A stretch of DNA of 64,000 nucleotides from Faucicola mancuniensis (GTDB lineage: Bacteria; Pseudomonadota; Gammaproteobacteria; Pseudomonadales; Moraxellaceae): NCBI RefSeq assembly GCF_046523945.1, contig NZ_CP171363.1:1302001-1366000 (forward strand), written 5' to 3'. Position 1 is the stretch's first letter; every line of letters begins with the position of its first letter. Made by a program: the position numbers and the translations under genes. The notes under the pieces were generated by a model. It was not told where the DNA came from and made no database searches. It worked only from the letters and a program-made list of their open reading frames with translations. Below, piece after piece: positions 51,639 to 60,436 of the stretch.

Positions 51639-52337
51639 TTATTTTTTTAAAAAATTGCGTTCAATATCGCCCACTGTTAAAGCAAACGGACGCAGTTTTG
51701 CCAAATGTTGTAACAAAACTTTGGCATCAGTCGGCAATTTTTCGCCTGTTTGCCAAAAATGTATCGCTTGGCGTTTGACATCGTTTGCAAAGGTGCTTTG
51801 ACTGGTGTCAAAATCGGCAAACAAGTTGTCCTGCGACACGCCAAACCGCTTGCCACAGCTTAACGTCAATAAACATTCTATCGCTTGTGGCACGATTTCC
51901 ACTTTTTCAAAGTCGGCTTGTTGTTGCTCATTGCGACCGTCTGGGGCGTACCAATAGCCAAAATCATTCAATTGTCGGCGTTTTTTGCCTGCCACGCACC
52001 AATGGCTGATTTCGTGCAAACAACTGGCAAAAAATCCGTGAGCAAACACGATTTTGGCAGGTTTGCTGTCGGTTTTTGCAAAATATTCTGGCTCATGCTC
52101 GCCACGCACCAGAATGGTATCATGATGGCTAAACCATTGATTAAAATGAAAAATCAACCAATCTACTTGCTGTTTTTCATTATAAAGCCAACAAAATTTG
52201 GCAAAATTAATGTCTTTTTGAAATGAAAAGCGTTCAAAAAAATCGTAATAAACCACCGTATCCGAATGGTTATCCGCTACGCTAAAACCTGTCAAAAACG
52301 GCAAATAAACACCGTCAAAAATCGCAAAATGTCGCAT
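51639..52337 (-). CDS. Elongation factor P hydroxylase-like (EpmC/YfcM)
   Basis: The 232-residue protein has a conserved block HGFFASCLHEISHWCVAGKKRR, followed by FGYWYAPDGRNEQQQADFEKVE and PQAIECLLTLSCGK, as in EpmC, which hydroxylates the modified Lys of EF-P using a metal held by His/Glu residues. About 50 residues precede the family core and are unlike the usual N-terminus, so the true start may be further in. No epmA or epmB gene lies close by. Confidence 0.82.
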   Translation of the reverse strand: MRHFAIFDGVYLPFLTGFSVADNHSDTVVYYDFFERFSFQKDINFAKFCWLYNEKQQVDWLIFHFNQWFSHHDTILVRGEHEPEYFAKTDSKPAKIVFAHGFFASCLHEISHWCVAGKKRRQLNDFGYWYAPDGRNEQQQADFEKVEIVPQAIECLLTLSCGKRFGVSQDNLFADFDTSQSTFANDVKRQAIHFWQTGEKLPTDAKVLLQHLAKLRPFALTVGDIERNFLKK

Positions 52338-52433
52338 ACTGACCCAACGTGATGAAATATTGGCAAAAAATTGTAAATATTATACATTTTTTTTGGCAAA
52401 AACTGTTAAAATATCCTGATAAAAGCCAACAAA

Positions 52434-52985
52434 ATGAATGATAATATGACAAATAACAAAACATTAGACAAATATATTGACTTAGCTAAATGGGAAAATA
52501 ATGATGATAATCATTATCATTGGCAAGGCGAGATTGCATTGCAAGATTTTCCCCGCTTGATTGAATTGGCGGACGACACACACGACAATAGCGAATCGTT
52601 AAAAGTGGAATTGAGCGTCAAAAAGAATGGCGATGTCATCATGTGGCGTTTAACCACAACAGGCACGCTGTGGCAGACTTGCCAACGTTGTCTTGAGCCT
52701 GTGGCGACAAGCCTTAATACCGATAGCGAAATGGCATTATTAACCAAAGAAAGCCATGTCGGACTGTTGGACGAAGATACCGAATTTTTGTTTGTTAATG
52801 AATTAACCGATGATAACCGTCTGTATCTACTTGCCATGATTGAAGATGAATTGTTGGTAGATTTGCCATTGTCATCAAAGCATGATGACTGTGAAATGGC
52901 GGTGAGCCAAGTTGGTGAATTTGTTGCCGATGTGGAAGAAAAAGACAATCCATTTGCGGTGTTGGCAGGGTTAAAATTGTCCTAA
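52434..52985 (+). CDS. yceD: YceD-family 23S rRNA accumulation protein
   Basis: The 183-residue DUF177 protein normally sits directly before rpmF, as it does here. Recognisable features are the WQTCQRCLEPV motif (about 82-92) and the acidic C-terminal ending NPFAVLAGLKLS. It is linked to 23S rRNA levels. An alternative ATG at 52446 is possible. The 167 bp before rpmF contain a TATAAT (53054-53059), so rpmF can also be transcribed alone. Confidence 0.9.
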   Translation: MNDNMTNNKTLDKYIDLAKWENNDDNHYHWQGEIALQDFPRLIELADDTHDNSESLKVELSVKKNGDVIMWRLTTTGTLWQTCQRCLEPVATSLNTDSEMALLTKESHVGLLDEDTEFLFVNELTDDNRLYLLAMIEDELLVDLPLSSKHDDCEMAVSQVGEFVADVEEKDNPFAVLAGLKLS

Positions 52986-53053
52986 GGGACGTTTTGACTG
53001 CAAAAATTTACAAAAAATCCCAATAAAGGCTTTTTTCTTGGCAAGTTTTTGGG

Positions 53054-53059
53054 TATAAT
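53054..53059 (+). promoter_or_regulatory. Internal rpmF promoter -10 element
   Basis: GGGTATAATAC includes a perfect TATAAT at 53054-53059 about 95 bp before rpmF, with an extended G-rich upstream part and no good -35. It probably gives rpmF its own promoter. Confidence 0.5.
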
Positions 53060-53152
53060 ACAGCGTTTATATATTTACCCATTTTTCTTGAGTTGTTTTT
53101 TAACTTAACTTTAAGATAAATTAACTTATTTAGAAGCACAGGAGCTAACCTC

Positions 53153-53338
53153 ATGGCTGTTCAACAAAATCGTAAAAGCCGTTCACGTCGTGATATGCGT
53201 CGTTCACATGACCACATGATTGTAAACGCAATTGCTACTGACAAAGAAACTGGCGAAAAACATATCCGCCATCACGTGACCAAAGACGGTTTCTACCGTG
53301 GTCGTAACTTGTTCGCTGTAAAAGCTGTTGCTGAATAA
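53153..53338 (+). CDS. rpmF: 50S ribosomal protein L32
   Basis: The 61-residue large-subunit protein begins MAVQQNRKSRSRRDMRRSHD and has GEKHIRHHVTKDGFYRGR, the zinc-independent type (no Cys motif). It is preceded by the GGAG ribosome binding site. Followed by a terminator rather than by plsX and fabH, which usually come next in gammaproteobacteria. Confidence 0.97.
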   Translation: MAVQQNRKSRSRRDMRRSHDHMIVNAIATDKETGEKHIRHHVTKDGFYRGRNLFAVKAVAE

Positions 53339-53419
53339 TTCGCAACGGCCGTACGTCAGTCAAGTAAGATAGCATGATATAACGTGAAAAATGTTGAGTA
53401 ATCGCATTTTTCGCCGACA

Positions 53420-53457
53420 AGAAGATTGGTGTTAGCAATGGCATCAATCTTTTTTTA
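53420..53457 (+). terminator. Intrinsic terminator after rpmF
   Basis: AGATTG and CAATCT, with further internal pairing across a long loop, precede a run of T at 53420-53457. Confidence 0.7.
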
Positions 53458-53594
53458 TGAAAAAATTTGTGTCAAAATTTATTTATCTTTTCAAAAACAA
53501 ATAGATAACGAAATTGTTAGAAAAGTTTACAAATGTACACTTGAAATTTTTTTAACTTCTTTTACAATACTCTCAAAAATTAAAAGCTAATATT

Positions 53595-54581
53595 ATGGTA
53601 GAACAATTATCCACACCAACACAAAAAGCCCGTTATGCAGTGATTTTTCCAGGGCAAGGCTCTCAAACTATCGGCATGCTCAAGGATTGGGCTGAAACTT
53701 ACCCACAAGTGTTATTAACCTTTAAAGAAGCCAGCGATGGGCTGGGCTTTGATTTGTGGGCGGTGTGTCAAGGTGAAGACAGCGAGCGAGATCTTGATGA
53801 TACGGCATTTACGCAACCTGCGTTATTGACCGCAAGCATTGCGATTTGGCGGGTGTTGGTAGACCAGTTACGCATTTCGCCTTGTTATTTGGCGGGGCAT
53901 TCGTTGGGTGAGTACAGTGCGTTGTGTGCCAGTGGCGTGATTGGGTTTAAAGATGCGGTGCGTTTGGTACATCATCGTGGACAGTATATGTTTGAAGCTG
54001 TCAAAGACCAAGACACCAAGATGTCTGCGGTATTAGGGCTTGATGATGAGCAAGTTCGCTTGATGTGCGAACAAGTAGAAGCCGTTGATGATGATGCGAT
54101 TGTAAGCCCTGCTAATTTTAATGCAGTGGGGCAAGTGGTGATTGCAGGCAATGCGTTGGGCGTTGATTTGGCAAATGAGCAAGTGGTAAGTCTTGGCAAT
54201 CGTTCGGTTGCATTAAAAGTCAGCGTGCCGTCACATTGTCGTTTAATGCAACCTGCCAGCGAAAAATTGGCAGAAGAATTAAACAATATTACCTTTTATC
54301 CGCCCAAAATTCCTGTGATTCAAAATCGCTATGCCAGAGTAGAAGCGGACACGCATGCGATTAAACAGGCGTTGATTGAACAATTAAGTATGCCTGTGAT
54401 GTGGTCGGCAACCCAAAACAAACTGGCGGACAAACACGTGCATTTTCAAATTGAATGTGGCAGTGGCAATGTTTTAACCAATTTGGCAAAACGTCAAGCC
54501 GAAAAAATCACCACCATTGCCACCGACAAAGTAACAAAAATCAGCGAGATACAACAATTGTTAACGGAGAATAATGTATGA
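53595..54581 (+). CDS. fabD: Malonyl-CoA:ACP transacylase FabD
   Basis: The 328-residue enzyme loads malonate onto acyl carrier protein for fatty-acid synthesis. Motifs are VIFPGQGSQTIGML, the nucleophile in GHSLGEYSAL (about 100-109), and the second conserved region VPSHCRLMQPA. The 4-bp overlap with fabG (ATGA) indicates translational coupling. It starts a fabD-fabG-acpP cluster. Confidence 0.97.
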   Translation: MVEQLSTPTQKARYAVIFPGQGSQTIGMLKDWAETYPQVLLTFKEASDGLGFDLWAVCQGEDSERDLDDTAFTQPALLTASIAIWRVLVDQLRISPCYLAGHSLGEYSALCASGVIGFKDAVRLVHHRGQYMFEAVKDQDTKMSAVLGLDDEQVRLMCEQVEAVDDDAIVSPANFNAVGQVVIAGNALGVDLANEQVVSLGNRSVALKVSVPSHCRLMQPASEKLAEELNNITFYPPKIPVIQNRYARVEADTHAIKQALIEQLSMPVMWSATQNKLADKHVHFQIECGSGNVLTNLAKRQAEKITTIATDKVTKISEIQQLLTENNV

Positions 54582-55309
54582 GCCGACAAATCGCACTGGT
54601 AACAGGTGCAAGCCGTGGCATTGGCAAAGCCATCGCCCAGCGTTTGGCTGATGAAGGCTATTTTGTGATTGCCACCGCAACGAGCGAAAAAGGCGTGGAA
54701 GTTATTGACGAATATTTAAATGAATCAGGCGGTATTGGACGTTTGCTTGATGTGCGTGATAAAGAAGCGATTGACAGCCTTTTTGAAGAAATTGAAAGCG
54801 TGTATGGCGGTGCGATTCATGTATTGGTAAACAATGCAGGCATTACTCAAGACGGCTTACTCATGCGAATGGACGACGGTGCGTGGGAAGATGTGGTAGA
54901 TATTAACCTAACCGCCATCTATCGCATGAGCAAACGTGCCATTCGTGGCATGATGAAAGCTCGCACAGGACGCATTATTAACATCACATCAGTGGTCGCC
55001 CAAATGGGGAACGCAGGACAGACCAACTATGCCGCCACCAAAGCGGGCGTAGAAGGTTTTACCCGTTCGCTCGCTCGTGAAATCGGCTCTCGCCAAATCA
55101 CCGTAAACTGTGTCGCCCCCGGTCTGATTGAAACTGATATGACATCAGAGCTTGATGAGCGATTGATTAATTCTATGTTGGACGCTGTGCCATTAGGACG
55201 TTTGGGTCAGCCTCAAGACGTGGCAGCAGCGGTCAAATTTTTAGCCAGCGATGAAGCAAGCTACATCACAGGCAGTGTACTAGCCGTAAACGGCGGTATG
55301 TATATGTAA
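54578..55309 (+). CDS. fabG: 3-oxoacyl-ACP reductase FabG
   Basis: Short-chain dehydrogenase (243 residues) for the first reduction of fatty-acid elongation, using NADPH. It has the cofactor motif GASRGIGKA (about 9-17), NNAG (about 86-89), catalytic Ser in ITSVVAQMG, and Tyr/Lys in YAATKAG (about 149-155). The end YITGSVLAVNGGMYM is typical. It overlaps fabD and lies 112 bp before acpP. Confidence 0.97.
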   Translation: MSRQIALVTGASRGIGKAIAQRLADEGYFVIATATSEKGVEVIDEYLNESGGIGRLLDVRDKEAIDSLFEEIESVYGGAIHVLVNNAGITQDGLLMRMDDGAWEDVVDINLTAIYRMSKRAIRGMMKARTGRIINITSVVAQMGNAGQTNYAATKAGVEGFTRSLAREIGSRQITVNCVAPGLIETDMTSELDERLINSMLDAVPLGRLGQPQDVAAAVKFLASDEASYITGSVLAVNGGMYM

Positions 55310-55421
55310 TCATTAAGATTTTTTATTAACAAACTTAAAAAAAATTTACTTTAAAAATTTGGCTAAGCGTGTTAAGATGATGTCTTAAAAAACTATTTTA
55401 CTCACAAACAGGAGAATTCGT

Positions 55422-55661
55422 ATGAGTAATGAGATTGAACAAAAAGTGAAATCAGCCGTTGCTGAGCAACTAGGCATTGATGCAGCAGATATTAGTAACG
55501 AAGCTTCATTTATGGAGGATTTGGGTGCGGACTCGCTAGACTTGGTAGAGTTGGTAATGTCATTTGAAAATGAATTTGGTTTAACCATTCCTGATGAAGA
55601 CAGTGCCACATTGACAACCGTACAAAAAGCAGTGGATTATATCCAAGCAAAGCTTGCTTAA
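55422..55661 (+). CDS. acpP: Acyl carrier protein
   Basis: The 79-residue acidic carrier protein has the phosphopantetheine-attachment motif GADSLDLVEL (Ser about 38). The ATG follows AGGAG. fabF does not follow; the downstream stretch holds only a decayed gene. Confidence 0.97.
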   Translation: MSNEIEQKVKSAVAEQLGIDAADISNEASFMEDLGADSLDLVELVMSFENEFGLTIPDEDSATLTTVQKAVDYIQAKLA

Positions 55662-55676
55662 TTGGTTTGTATGGAT

Positions 55677-55713
55677 AAAAACTCTTAAATCATTTGGTTT
55701 AAGGGTTTTTTTG
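55677..55713 (+). terminator. Intrinsic terminator after acpP
   Basis: ACTCTTAAA pairs with TTTAAGGGT (one G-U pair), flanked by A on the left and seven T on the right. Confidence 0.8.
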
Positions 55714-55765
55714 ATAAAAATAAGGCTCTAGACTAGCAACACAACCCATGCTAGGCTAGAAACAT

Positions 55766-55985
55766 GAAAGGGACAAGAATGGCAAATTTATCAGCAATAT
55801 TGCAAGCAAATTCGCCAAGAGTATCAACACGTTTTTATACTTTTTTACCAAATTGGTAGAAAAAGGCATTAAAAAGTTTTATGAAACGAAAACGCCTTTA
55901 TTTTAGCGATGAATTTTTTGCGAAATATGAAACAAACGCACGCCACAATATTCAGCGTGAAATCCAGCAGTTAGCATTTTTTTAA
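55766..55985 (+). pseudogene. Decayed C-terminus of an HD-superfamily phosphohydrolase
   Basis: One frame reads EWQIYQQYCKQIRQEYQHV and QIGRKRH then stops; another continues LYFSDEFFAKYETNARHNIQREIQ to TAA at 55983-55985. Together they follow the end of small HD-domain metal-dependent phosphohydrolases (IRxEY..V....GR...L..F...YE..AR.N...E). A frameshift separates the two halves, and the catalytic N-terminal HD half is absent. The family call is from memory of the pattern and is tentative. Confidence 0.5.
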
Positions 55986-56140
55986 AATTATTGCTTGAAA
56001 TTCGTTTTTTTTGGTGCTAATATGTTTTTAAAAATGTATTGAAAATATATCTTTTTAAGTTTTGTATTTCAGTTTCGTAATATTTTGATGAATACACTTT
56101 TTATACAGCCATCTTTTTTAAACCTTATAAGGAATATACC

Positions 56141-56287
56141 ATGAGCGAACAAACCCAAAATACACAATCACAGCAACAAAACGAACAAGACCAAACGCAA
56201 GCCCAAGTCTTTGACCCAAAAGCGCCAAAGCCTGAAGTAACGGAAGCCAGCCCATGTTGTGGTGGCTGTGGTGGTAGCGGTCATTGA
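56141..56287 (+). CDS. 48-residue Cys/Gly-tailed peptide
   Basis: The short ORF has ATG at 56141, a good AAGGA ribosome binding site and its own terminator. The N-terminal half is Gln/Asn/Glu-rich (SEQTQNTQSQQQNEQDQ) and the end is SPCCGGCGGSGH. The Cys-Cys-Gly-Gly-Cys cluster plus a terminal His could bind a metal. I do not know the family. Confidence 0.7.
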   Translation: MSEQTQNTQSQQQNEQDQTQAQVFDPKAPKPEVTEASPCCGGCGGSGH

Positions 56288-56325
56288 TAGCTTGTATGTT
56301 GATTTTATAACGCATTGATTTTAAA

Positions 56326-56354
56326 AGAGCCAAATTGTTATTTGGCTTTTTTTG
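56326..56354 (+). terminator. Intrinsic terminator after the Cys/Gly-tailed peptide
   Basis: AGCCAAA (56328-56334) pairs with TTTGGCT (56341-56347) over a 6-nt loop and is followed by T. Confidence 0.88.
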
Positions 56355-56509
56355 TGGTTATTATTCCAATATTTTTAATACTCATTAACAAAAAAGAATA
56401 TATAAATTAGGTAACTTTGGCTTGTGAATTTTTAATTTTTTGTTATCATTGCCTACATTTTTATTACTTTTATTTATAAGACTTTGTTAATAAAATTTTG
56501 GAGTATTTG

Positions 56510-57766
56510 ATGACAACGCAAACAACTGCCAATTCATCAAAAATGAATTGGCAAATTTTTGGACCGGGTATTTTGATGGCATCAGCTGCCATTGGTGGCT
56601 CGCATTTAATTGCCTCAACCCAAGCAGGGGCTTTGTACGGCTGGCAATTAGCGATTTTTATTGTGCTTGCCAACGTGTTTAAATATCCATTTTTCCGTTT
56701 TGCCACTGACTACACTTATGACGCTAACAAAACCCTAGTGCAAGGCTATGCTGACAAGGGCAAGGCGTATTTGTGGGTGTTTTTCTTTATGGCGTTTGTG
56801 GCAGGGATTATTAACACAGGGGCGGTTGCCATGCTGTGTGCGGTGATTTTGGGGGCGATGTTGCCCGAAGCGTGGACATTGTCCATTCCTGTGTTATCGG
56901 TGATTACTATCATCATTAGCTGGTTGTTTTTGGTGGCAGGTCATTATAAATTGCTTGATGGTTTGACCAAATGGATTGTTATTTCTTTGACGGTAACGAC
57001 TTTGCTTGCGGTGGTGATTGCTATGGGTAAGCCGTCTGTGGTTGCGCCAGATTTTGTGCCTGCAAGCCCTTGGAATTTGGCAACGTTGGGTTTTATTGTG
57101 GCACTCATGGGCTGGATGCCTGCTCCGATTGAGATTTCGGCTTTGACATCAACTTGGACGGTGGCAAAACGCCGTGATAATCCAGCCATCACGCACAAAC
57201 AAGGCTTACTTGATTTTAACGTGGGTTATTGGACTTCGGCAATTTTGGCGTTGGTGTTTTTGGCACTTGGTGTACTGGTGCAATACGGCTCCGGGCAAGA
57301 GATTCAGCTTGCTGGCGGTAAATATGTGGGGCAACTTATCAGTATGTACACCCAAACCATTGGTGAATGGTCAAGATTTTTGGTGGCGTTTATTGCCTTT
57401 ATGTGTATGTTTGGCACGACCATCACGGTGATTGATGGCTATGCCCGTGTTAATGCCGAAGCGGTACGAATTGTCAGCAAAAAAGCACAAGTGAGCAAAA
57501 TGGCGTTAAATGGCTGGCTGACGTTTTTTAGCGTGGCAGGGTTGGTGCTGATTTTGTATTTTGGCTCACAATTAACCATGATGTTAAAATTTGCCATGAT
57601 TATGGCGTTTGTGGCAGCTCCTGTGTTTGCATGGTTAAATTACAGCCTTGTGCGTGAACGTGAAAACTTGCCAATGTGGTTACGTGGTTTGTCATGGGCG
57701 GGCTTGGCGTTTTTGACAGGGTTTGCGGTGCTGTTTTTGTTAAACTTTTTTGGCATTTTGGCATAA
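56510..57766 (+). CDS. Nramp-like divalent-metal carrier lacking the DPGN motif
   Basis: The 418-residue inner-membrane protein has eleven predicted helices and the overall Nramp layout (FGPGILMASAAIGGSHLIAST in helix 1). The metal-binding DPGN of helix 1 and the MPH of helix 6 are replaced (ASAAIGGSH and GWMPAPIEIS), so it is not a standard manganese/iron carrier and belongs to a divergent branch. Its cargo is unknown; magnesium or another ion is possible. The ATG at 56510 was preferred to a TTG at 56498. No regulator lies next to it. Confidence 0.85.
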   Translation: MTTQTTANSSKMNWQIFGPGILMASAAIGGSHLIASTQAGALYGWQLAIFIVLANVFKYPFFRFATDYTYDANKTLVQGYADKGKAYLWVFFFMAFVAGIINTGAVAMLCAVILGAMLPEAWTLSIPVLSVITIIISWLFLVAGHYKLLDGLTKWIVISLTVTTLLAVVIAMGKPSVVAPDFVPASPWNLATLGFIVALMGWMPAPIEISALTSTWTVAKRRDNPAITHKQGLLDFNVGYWTSAILALVFLALGVLVQYGSGQEIQLAGGKYVGQLISMYTQTIGEWSRFLVAFIAFMCMFGTTITVIDGYARVNAEAVRIVSKKAQVSKMALNGWLTFFSVAGLVLILYFGSQLTMMLKFAMIMAFVAAPVFAWLNYSLVRERENLPMWLRGLSWAGLAFLTGFAVLFLLNFFGILA

Positions 57767-57784
57767 ACTTTAAAAACAGCAAAT

Positions 57785-57818
57785 AAAAAAGGCTAAATCA
57801 ATATTTAGCCTTTTTTTT
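57785..57818. terminator. Bidirectional terminator between the Nramp-like gene and nfuA
   Basis: AAAAAAGGCTAAAT pairs with ATTTAGCCTTTTTT over CAAT, with A and T runs, for the two converging genes. Confidence 0.92.
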
Positions 57819-57829
57819 ATCAAAAACAA

Positions 57830-58459
57830 TTATTTATAAAACGCATTTGCCGTATAGCTATGGTCAGTTTCATCAATGACTTGTGTAAGTTCTGGGATTT
57901 GTTGCTTTAAGGTAACTTCCACGCCTTGACGCAAGGTCATATCCACAGCCGAACAGCCTTGACAGCCACCGCCAAATTTTAACACGGCAGTAATGCCAAC
58001 GCCGTCTTCTTCTACCAAATCCACCAACTGCACATTACCGCCATGTGAAGCTAGATTTGGGTTAATTTCGGTAATTAACACATAGTTAATACGCTCTTCA
58101 ATGCTGGCATTTTCGCCGACTTTTGGCACTTTTGAGTTGGGTGCTCTAAAGGTTAATTGTCCGCCAAAACGGTCTTTGTTGTAGTCAATCACTGCATCTT
58201 CAAGATACGGAATTGATGGCGAATCAATATAAGCGGTAAAGGTTTCGTATTCAAGTTTTAAATCGTCAGGGTTGTGCTCGTTCGGCTGACTGTACGCCAT
58301 ACAGCACTCGGCTCGTGGCGTGCCTGCGTTTTCCACAAAAATACGCACGCCAATCCCGTCAGTTTCTTGTTTGGCAAGCAGTTCGGCTAAGTAGGCTTGG
58401 GCTGGCTCGGTGATTTTGATGTTGGTGGTTTTTTCTTGATTTTGGGTTTGTTCAGACAT
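57830..58459 (-). CDS. nfuA: Fe-S cluster carrier NfuA
   Basis: The 209-residue protein carries 4Fe-4S clusters to client enzymes. The degenerate A-type N-domain (GIGVRIFVENAGTPRAECCMAY) is followed by the Nfu domain with GGGCQGCSAVDMTLRQGVE, whose CxxC binds the cluster at about 163-166. It is divergent from the NAD salvage genes. Confidence 0.95.
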   Translation of the reverse strand: MSEQTQNQEKTTNIKITEPAQAYLAELLAKQETDGIGVRIFVENAGTPRAECCMAYSQPNEHNPDDLKLEYETFTAYIDSPSIPYLEDAVIDYNKDRFGGQLTFRAPNSKVPKVGENASIEERINYVLITEINPNLASHGGNVQLVDLVEEDGVGITAVLKFGGGCQGCSAVDMTLRQGVEVTLKQQIPELTQVIDETDHSYTANAFYK

Positions 58460-58746
58460 GATTTTGCTCTTTTTTCGTTTTTGTCAAATGAAATAAGTTG
58501 AGTAAAATACTCGGATTTTGATATTGTTTATCATATTATGGCATTTAAAATATATTTATCAAGCAAATTATGCGAAAAATTGTGGTTAATTTAACCAATC
58601 AAATTTGACTAAATTTACAATAATCACAAAAAAATCCCTTGATTTTTATGTGAAAAATATAGCATTATAGAGTAATTTTTCTTTTATGCTTTTCTTTTAC
58701 GCCATTAGATAGACCGATGGCGACTTTAACCGCAAGGAGTTTGCGA

Positions 58747-59832
58747 ATGACAGAGCAATTTCATACCGATGAGACGTTAGAGCCGACCAACCGTTTTGCC
58801 CCTGCCAAAAATAGCAAAGGCTATCGTTTTGATTATCTGATTTTTATTGGGCGGTTTCAGCCGTTTCATCTTGGGCATAAGTCGGTGGTGAACGAGGCGT
58901 TAAAACTTGCCGAAAATGTGATTATGCTGATTGGTTCGGCAAATTTGCCAAGAAGTATCCGCAATAGTTTTAGCGTAGCGGAACGCAGTCAGATGATTTT
59001 GGGGGCGTTTTCACCAGAGCAAGCCAAGCGTATTCACTGTGTGGGGCTTGATGACGCTTTGTATAATGATAACCGTTGGTTGCAATATGTGCAAGCGTGC
59101 GTGAAGTCGGTAACAGGTGATTTGTCGGCAAATATTGGTTTGATTGGACATTCAAAGGACAGTTCGTCTTATTATTTGTCATTATTTCCAAATTGGCAAT
59201 CGGTCGCTGTGCCAAATTTTCAAGATTTGTCGGCAACGCCGATTCGTGAGGGTTTTTTGTTGGGGGCTGACCCTTTGGTAGATTTAGTGCCAGAATCTAC
59301 TGCCCAAGTGATGAGAGCCTTTAAACAAACTGAAGATTTTGAGCAGTTACACAAAGAGGCAGGTTTTATTGACAAATACAAAAAACAATGGGATAACGCA
59401 CCGTATCCGCCAACTTTTATGACGGTAGATGCGGTCGTAGTGCAGTCTGGGCATATTTTGTTGGTGGAAAGACGTGGTATGCCAGGGCAAGGTTTGTGGG
59501 CGTTACCGGGGGGATTTGTAGACCCCAAAGAAACTTTGTTTGATGCCTGTATTCGTGAGTTGCGTGAAGAAACTCGCCTAAAAGTGCCAGAGGCGGTTTT
59601 GCGTGGTTCTCGTCATAGTCAGCATACGTTTGATGACCCGTACCGCTCGGCTCGTGGACGTACGGTTACGCAAGCATTTTATTTTCAATTAAAAAATGAC
59701 CCTAAAGGTTTGCCCCCTGTCAAAGGTGGTGATGATGCGTTAAAGGCGTTTTGGTTGCCGTTGGCAGAGTTAAAATCGGATAAATTGTTTGAAGACCATT
59801 ATGCGATTATTTGTAAAATGATGGGCTTATAA
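58747..59832 (+). CDS. nadM: Bifunctional NMN adenylyltransferase/Nudix hydrolase
   Basis: The 361-residue fusion makes NAD from nicotinamide mononucleotide (N-terminal part: FIGRFQPFHLGHKSVV with the HxGH nucleotide site; LIGSANLPRSIRN) and has a C-terminal Nudix domain (GGFVDPKETLFDACIRELREETRL) that hydrolyses ADP-ribose-type substrates. The ATG at 58747 follows AAGGAG. It pairs with nadV at 60437, forming a nicotinamide-to-NAD salvage route. Confidence 0.95.
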   Translation: MTEQFHTDETLEPTNRFAPAKNSKGYRFDYLIFIGRFQPFHLGHKSVVNEALKLAENVIMLIGSANLPRSIRNSFSVAERSQMILGAFSPEQAKRIHCVGLDDALYNDNRWLQYVQACVKSVTGDLSANIGLIGHSKDSSSYYLSLFPNWQSVAVPNFQDLSATPIREGFLLGADPLVDLVPESTAQVMRAFKQTEDFEQLHKEAGFIDKYKKQWDNAPYPPTFMTVDAVVVQSGHILLVERRGMPGQGLWALPGGFVDPKETLFDACIRELREETRLKVPEAVLRGSRHSQHTFDDPYRSARGRTVTQAFYFQLKNDPKGLPPVKGGDDALKAFWLPLAELKSDKLFEDHYAIICKMMGL

Positions 59833-59865
59833 TTTACAAACTAATTGATTAAAAAAGAAAAAATT

Positions 59866-60057
59866 ATGAATGCCTTAGCCGAAACTTACCATTACAGCAC
59901 AGATGAAGAAGTTTTTGCTCAGTGATGAGATTACGTTTGAAAGTATTGGCTTGACGGTGAATGTAACCGATATTTATGAAAAAGTGGATAATGGCGATGT
60001 GCAAAATGGTTAGAGCAATTGGCGAATGTCGCAACAAATCCGATTGATAATGAATAA
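59866..60057 (+). pseudogene. Decayed gene remnant between the NAD salvage genes
   Basis: ATG 59866 opens MNALAETYHYSTDEEVF, then a frameshift and stop. Another frame continues ITFESIGLTVNVTDIYEKVDNGDVQ, then a further shift gives WLEQLANVATNPIDNE ending at TAA 60055-60057. Read together these make a short plausible protein, but no single frame covers it. The family was not recognised. Confidence 0.45.
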
Positions 60058-60068
60058 GGAAAAATAAA

Positions 60069-60344
60069 ATGTTATTTTGGAAATCACTTTATTTAACCTT
60101 GTTTGTTTTGGGATTTGGTTTGTTTGTGATAAGTTTTATTTCCCCAAATGCTTTGTTTGGTTGGGGCATGGCTCTGATGCTGGTTGCAGTAATTATTCAA
60201 CAAATAATTAAACATCTATATACTGATGTCCGTATGCCAAAATCTCCCGAATTAGCACAATTGAAACAACTAAAAAACCAACAAGATAATAGTCGTATTA
60301 ATTTGTTAATGGATTTTTTTCGGTTTTGTTTCGGTAAAACGTAG
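60069..60344 (+). CDS. Small two-helix membrane protein
   Basis: The 91-residue protein has two adjacent membrane helices (about 3-22 and 26-44) and a basic tail. AAGGA precedes the ATG. It lies between the NadM-Nudix and NadV genes. No family is recognised, and a link to NAD metabolism would be only positional. Confidence 0.5.
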   Translation: MLFWKSLYLTLFVLGFGLFVISFISPNALFGWGMALMLVAVIIQQIIKHLYTDVRMPKSPELAQLKQLKNQQDNSRINLLMDFFRFCFGKT

Positions 60345-60376
60345 ATACAAAAATAGATTTTATCAAAAAATTTTAG

Positions 60377-60405
60377 CCCCAAACTGAAAGACGGTTTGGA
60401 TTTTT
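60377..60405 (+). terminator. Possible weak terminator before nadV
   Basis: CCAAAC (60379-60384) pairs with GTTTGG (60394-60399), then ATTTTTA. The T-tract is poor, so read-through is likely. It sits between the small membrane gene and nadV. Confidence 0.4.
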
Positions 60406-60436
60406 AGCGAAAGCGAATCAACAGAGGAGTTCTGTG

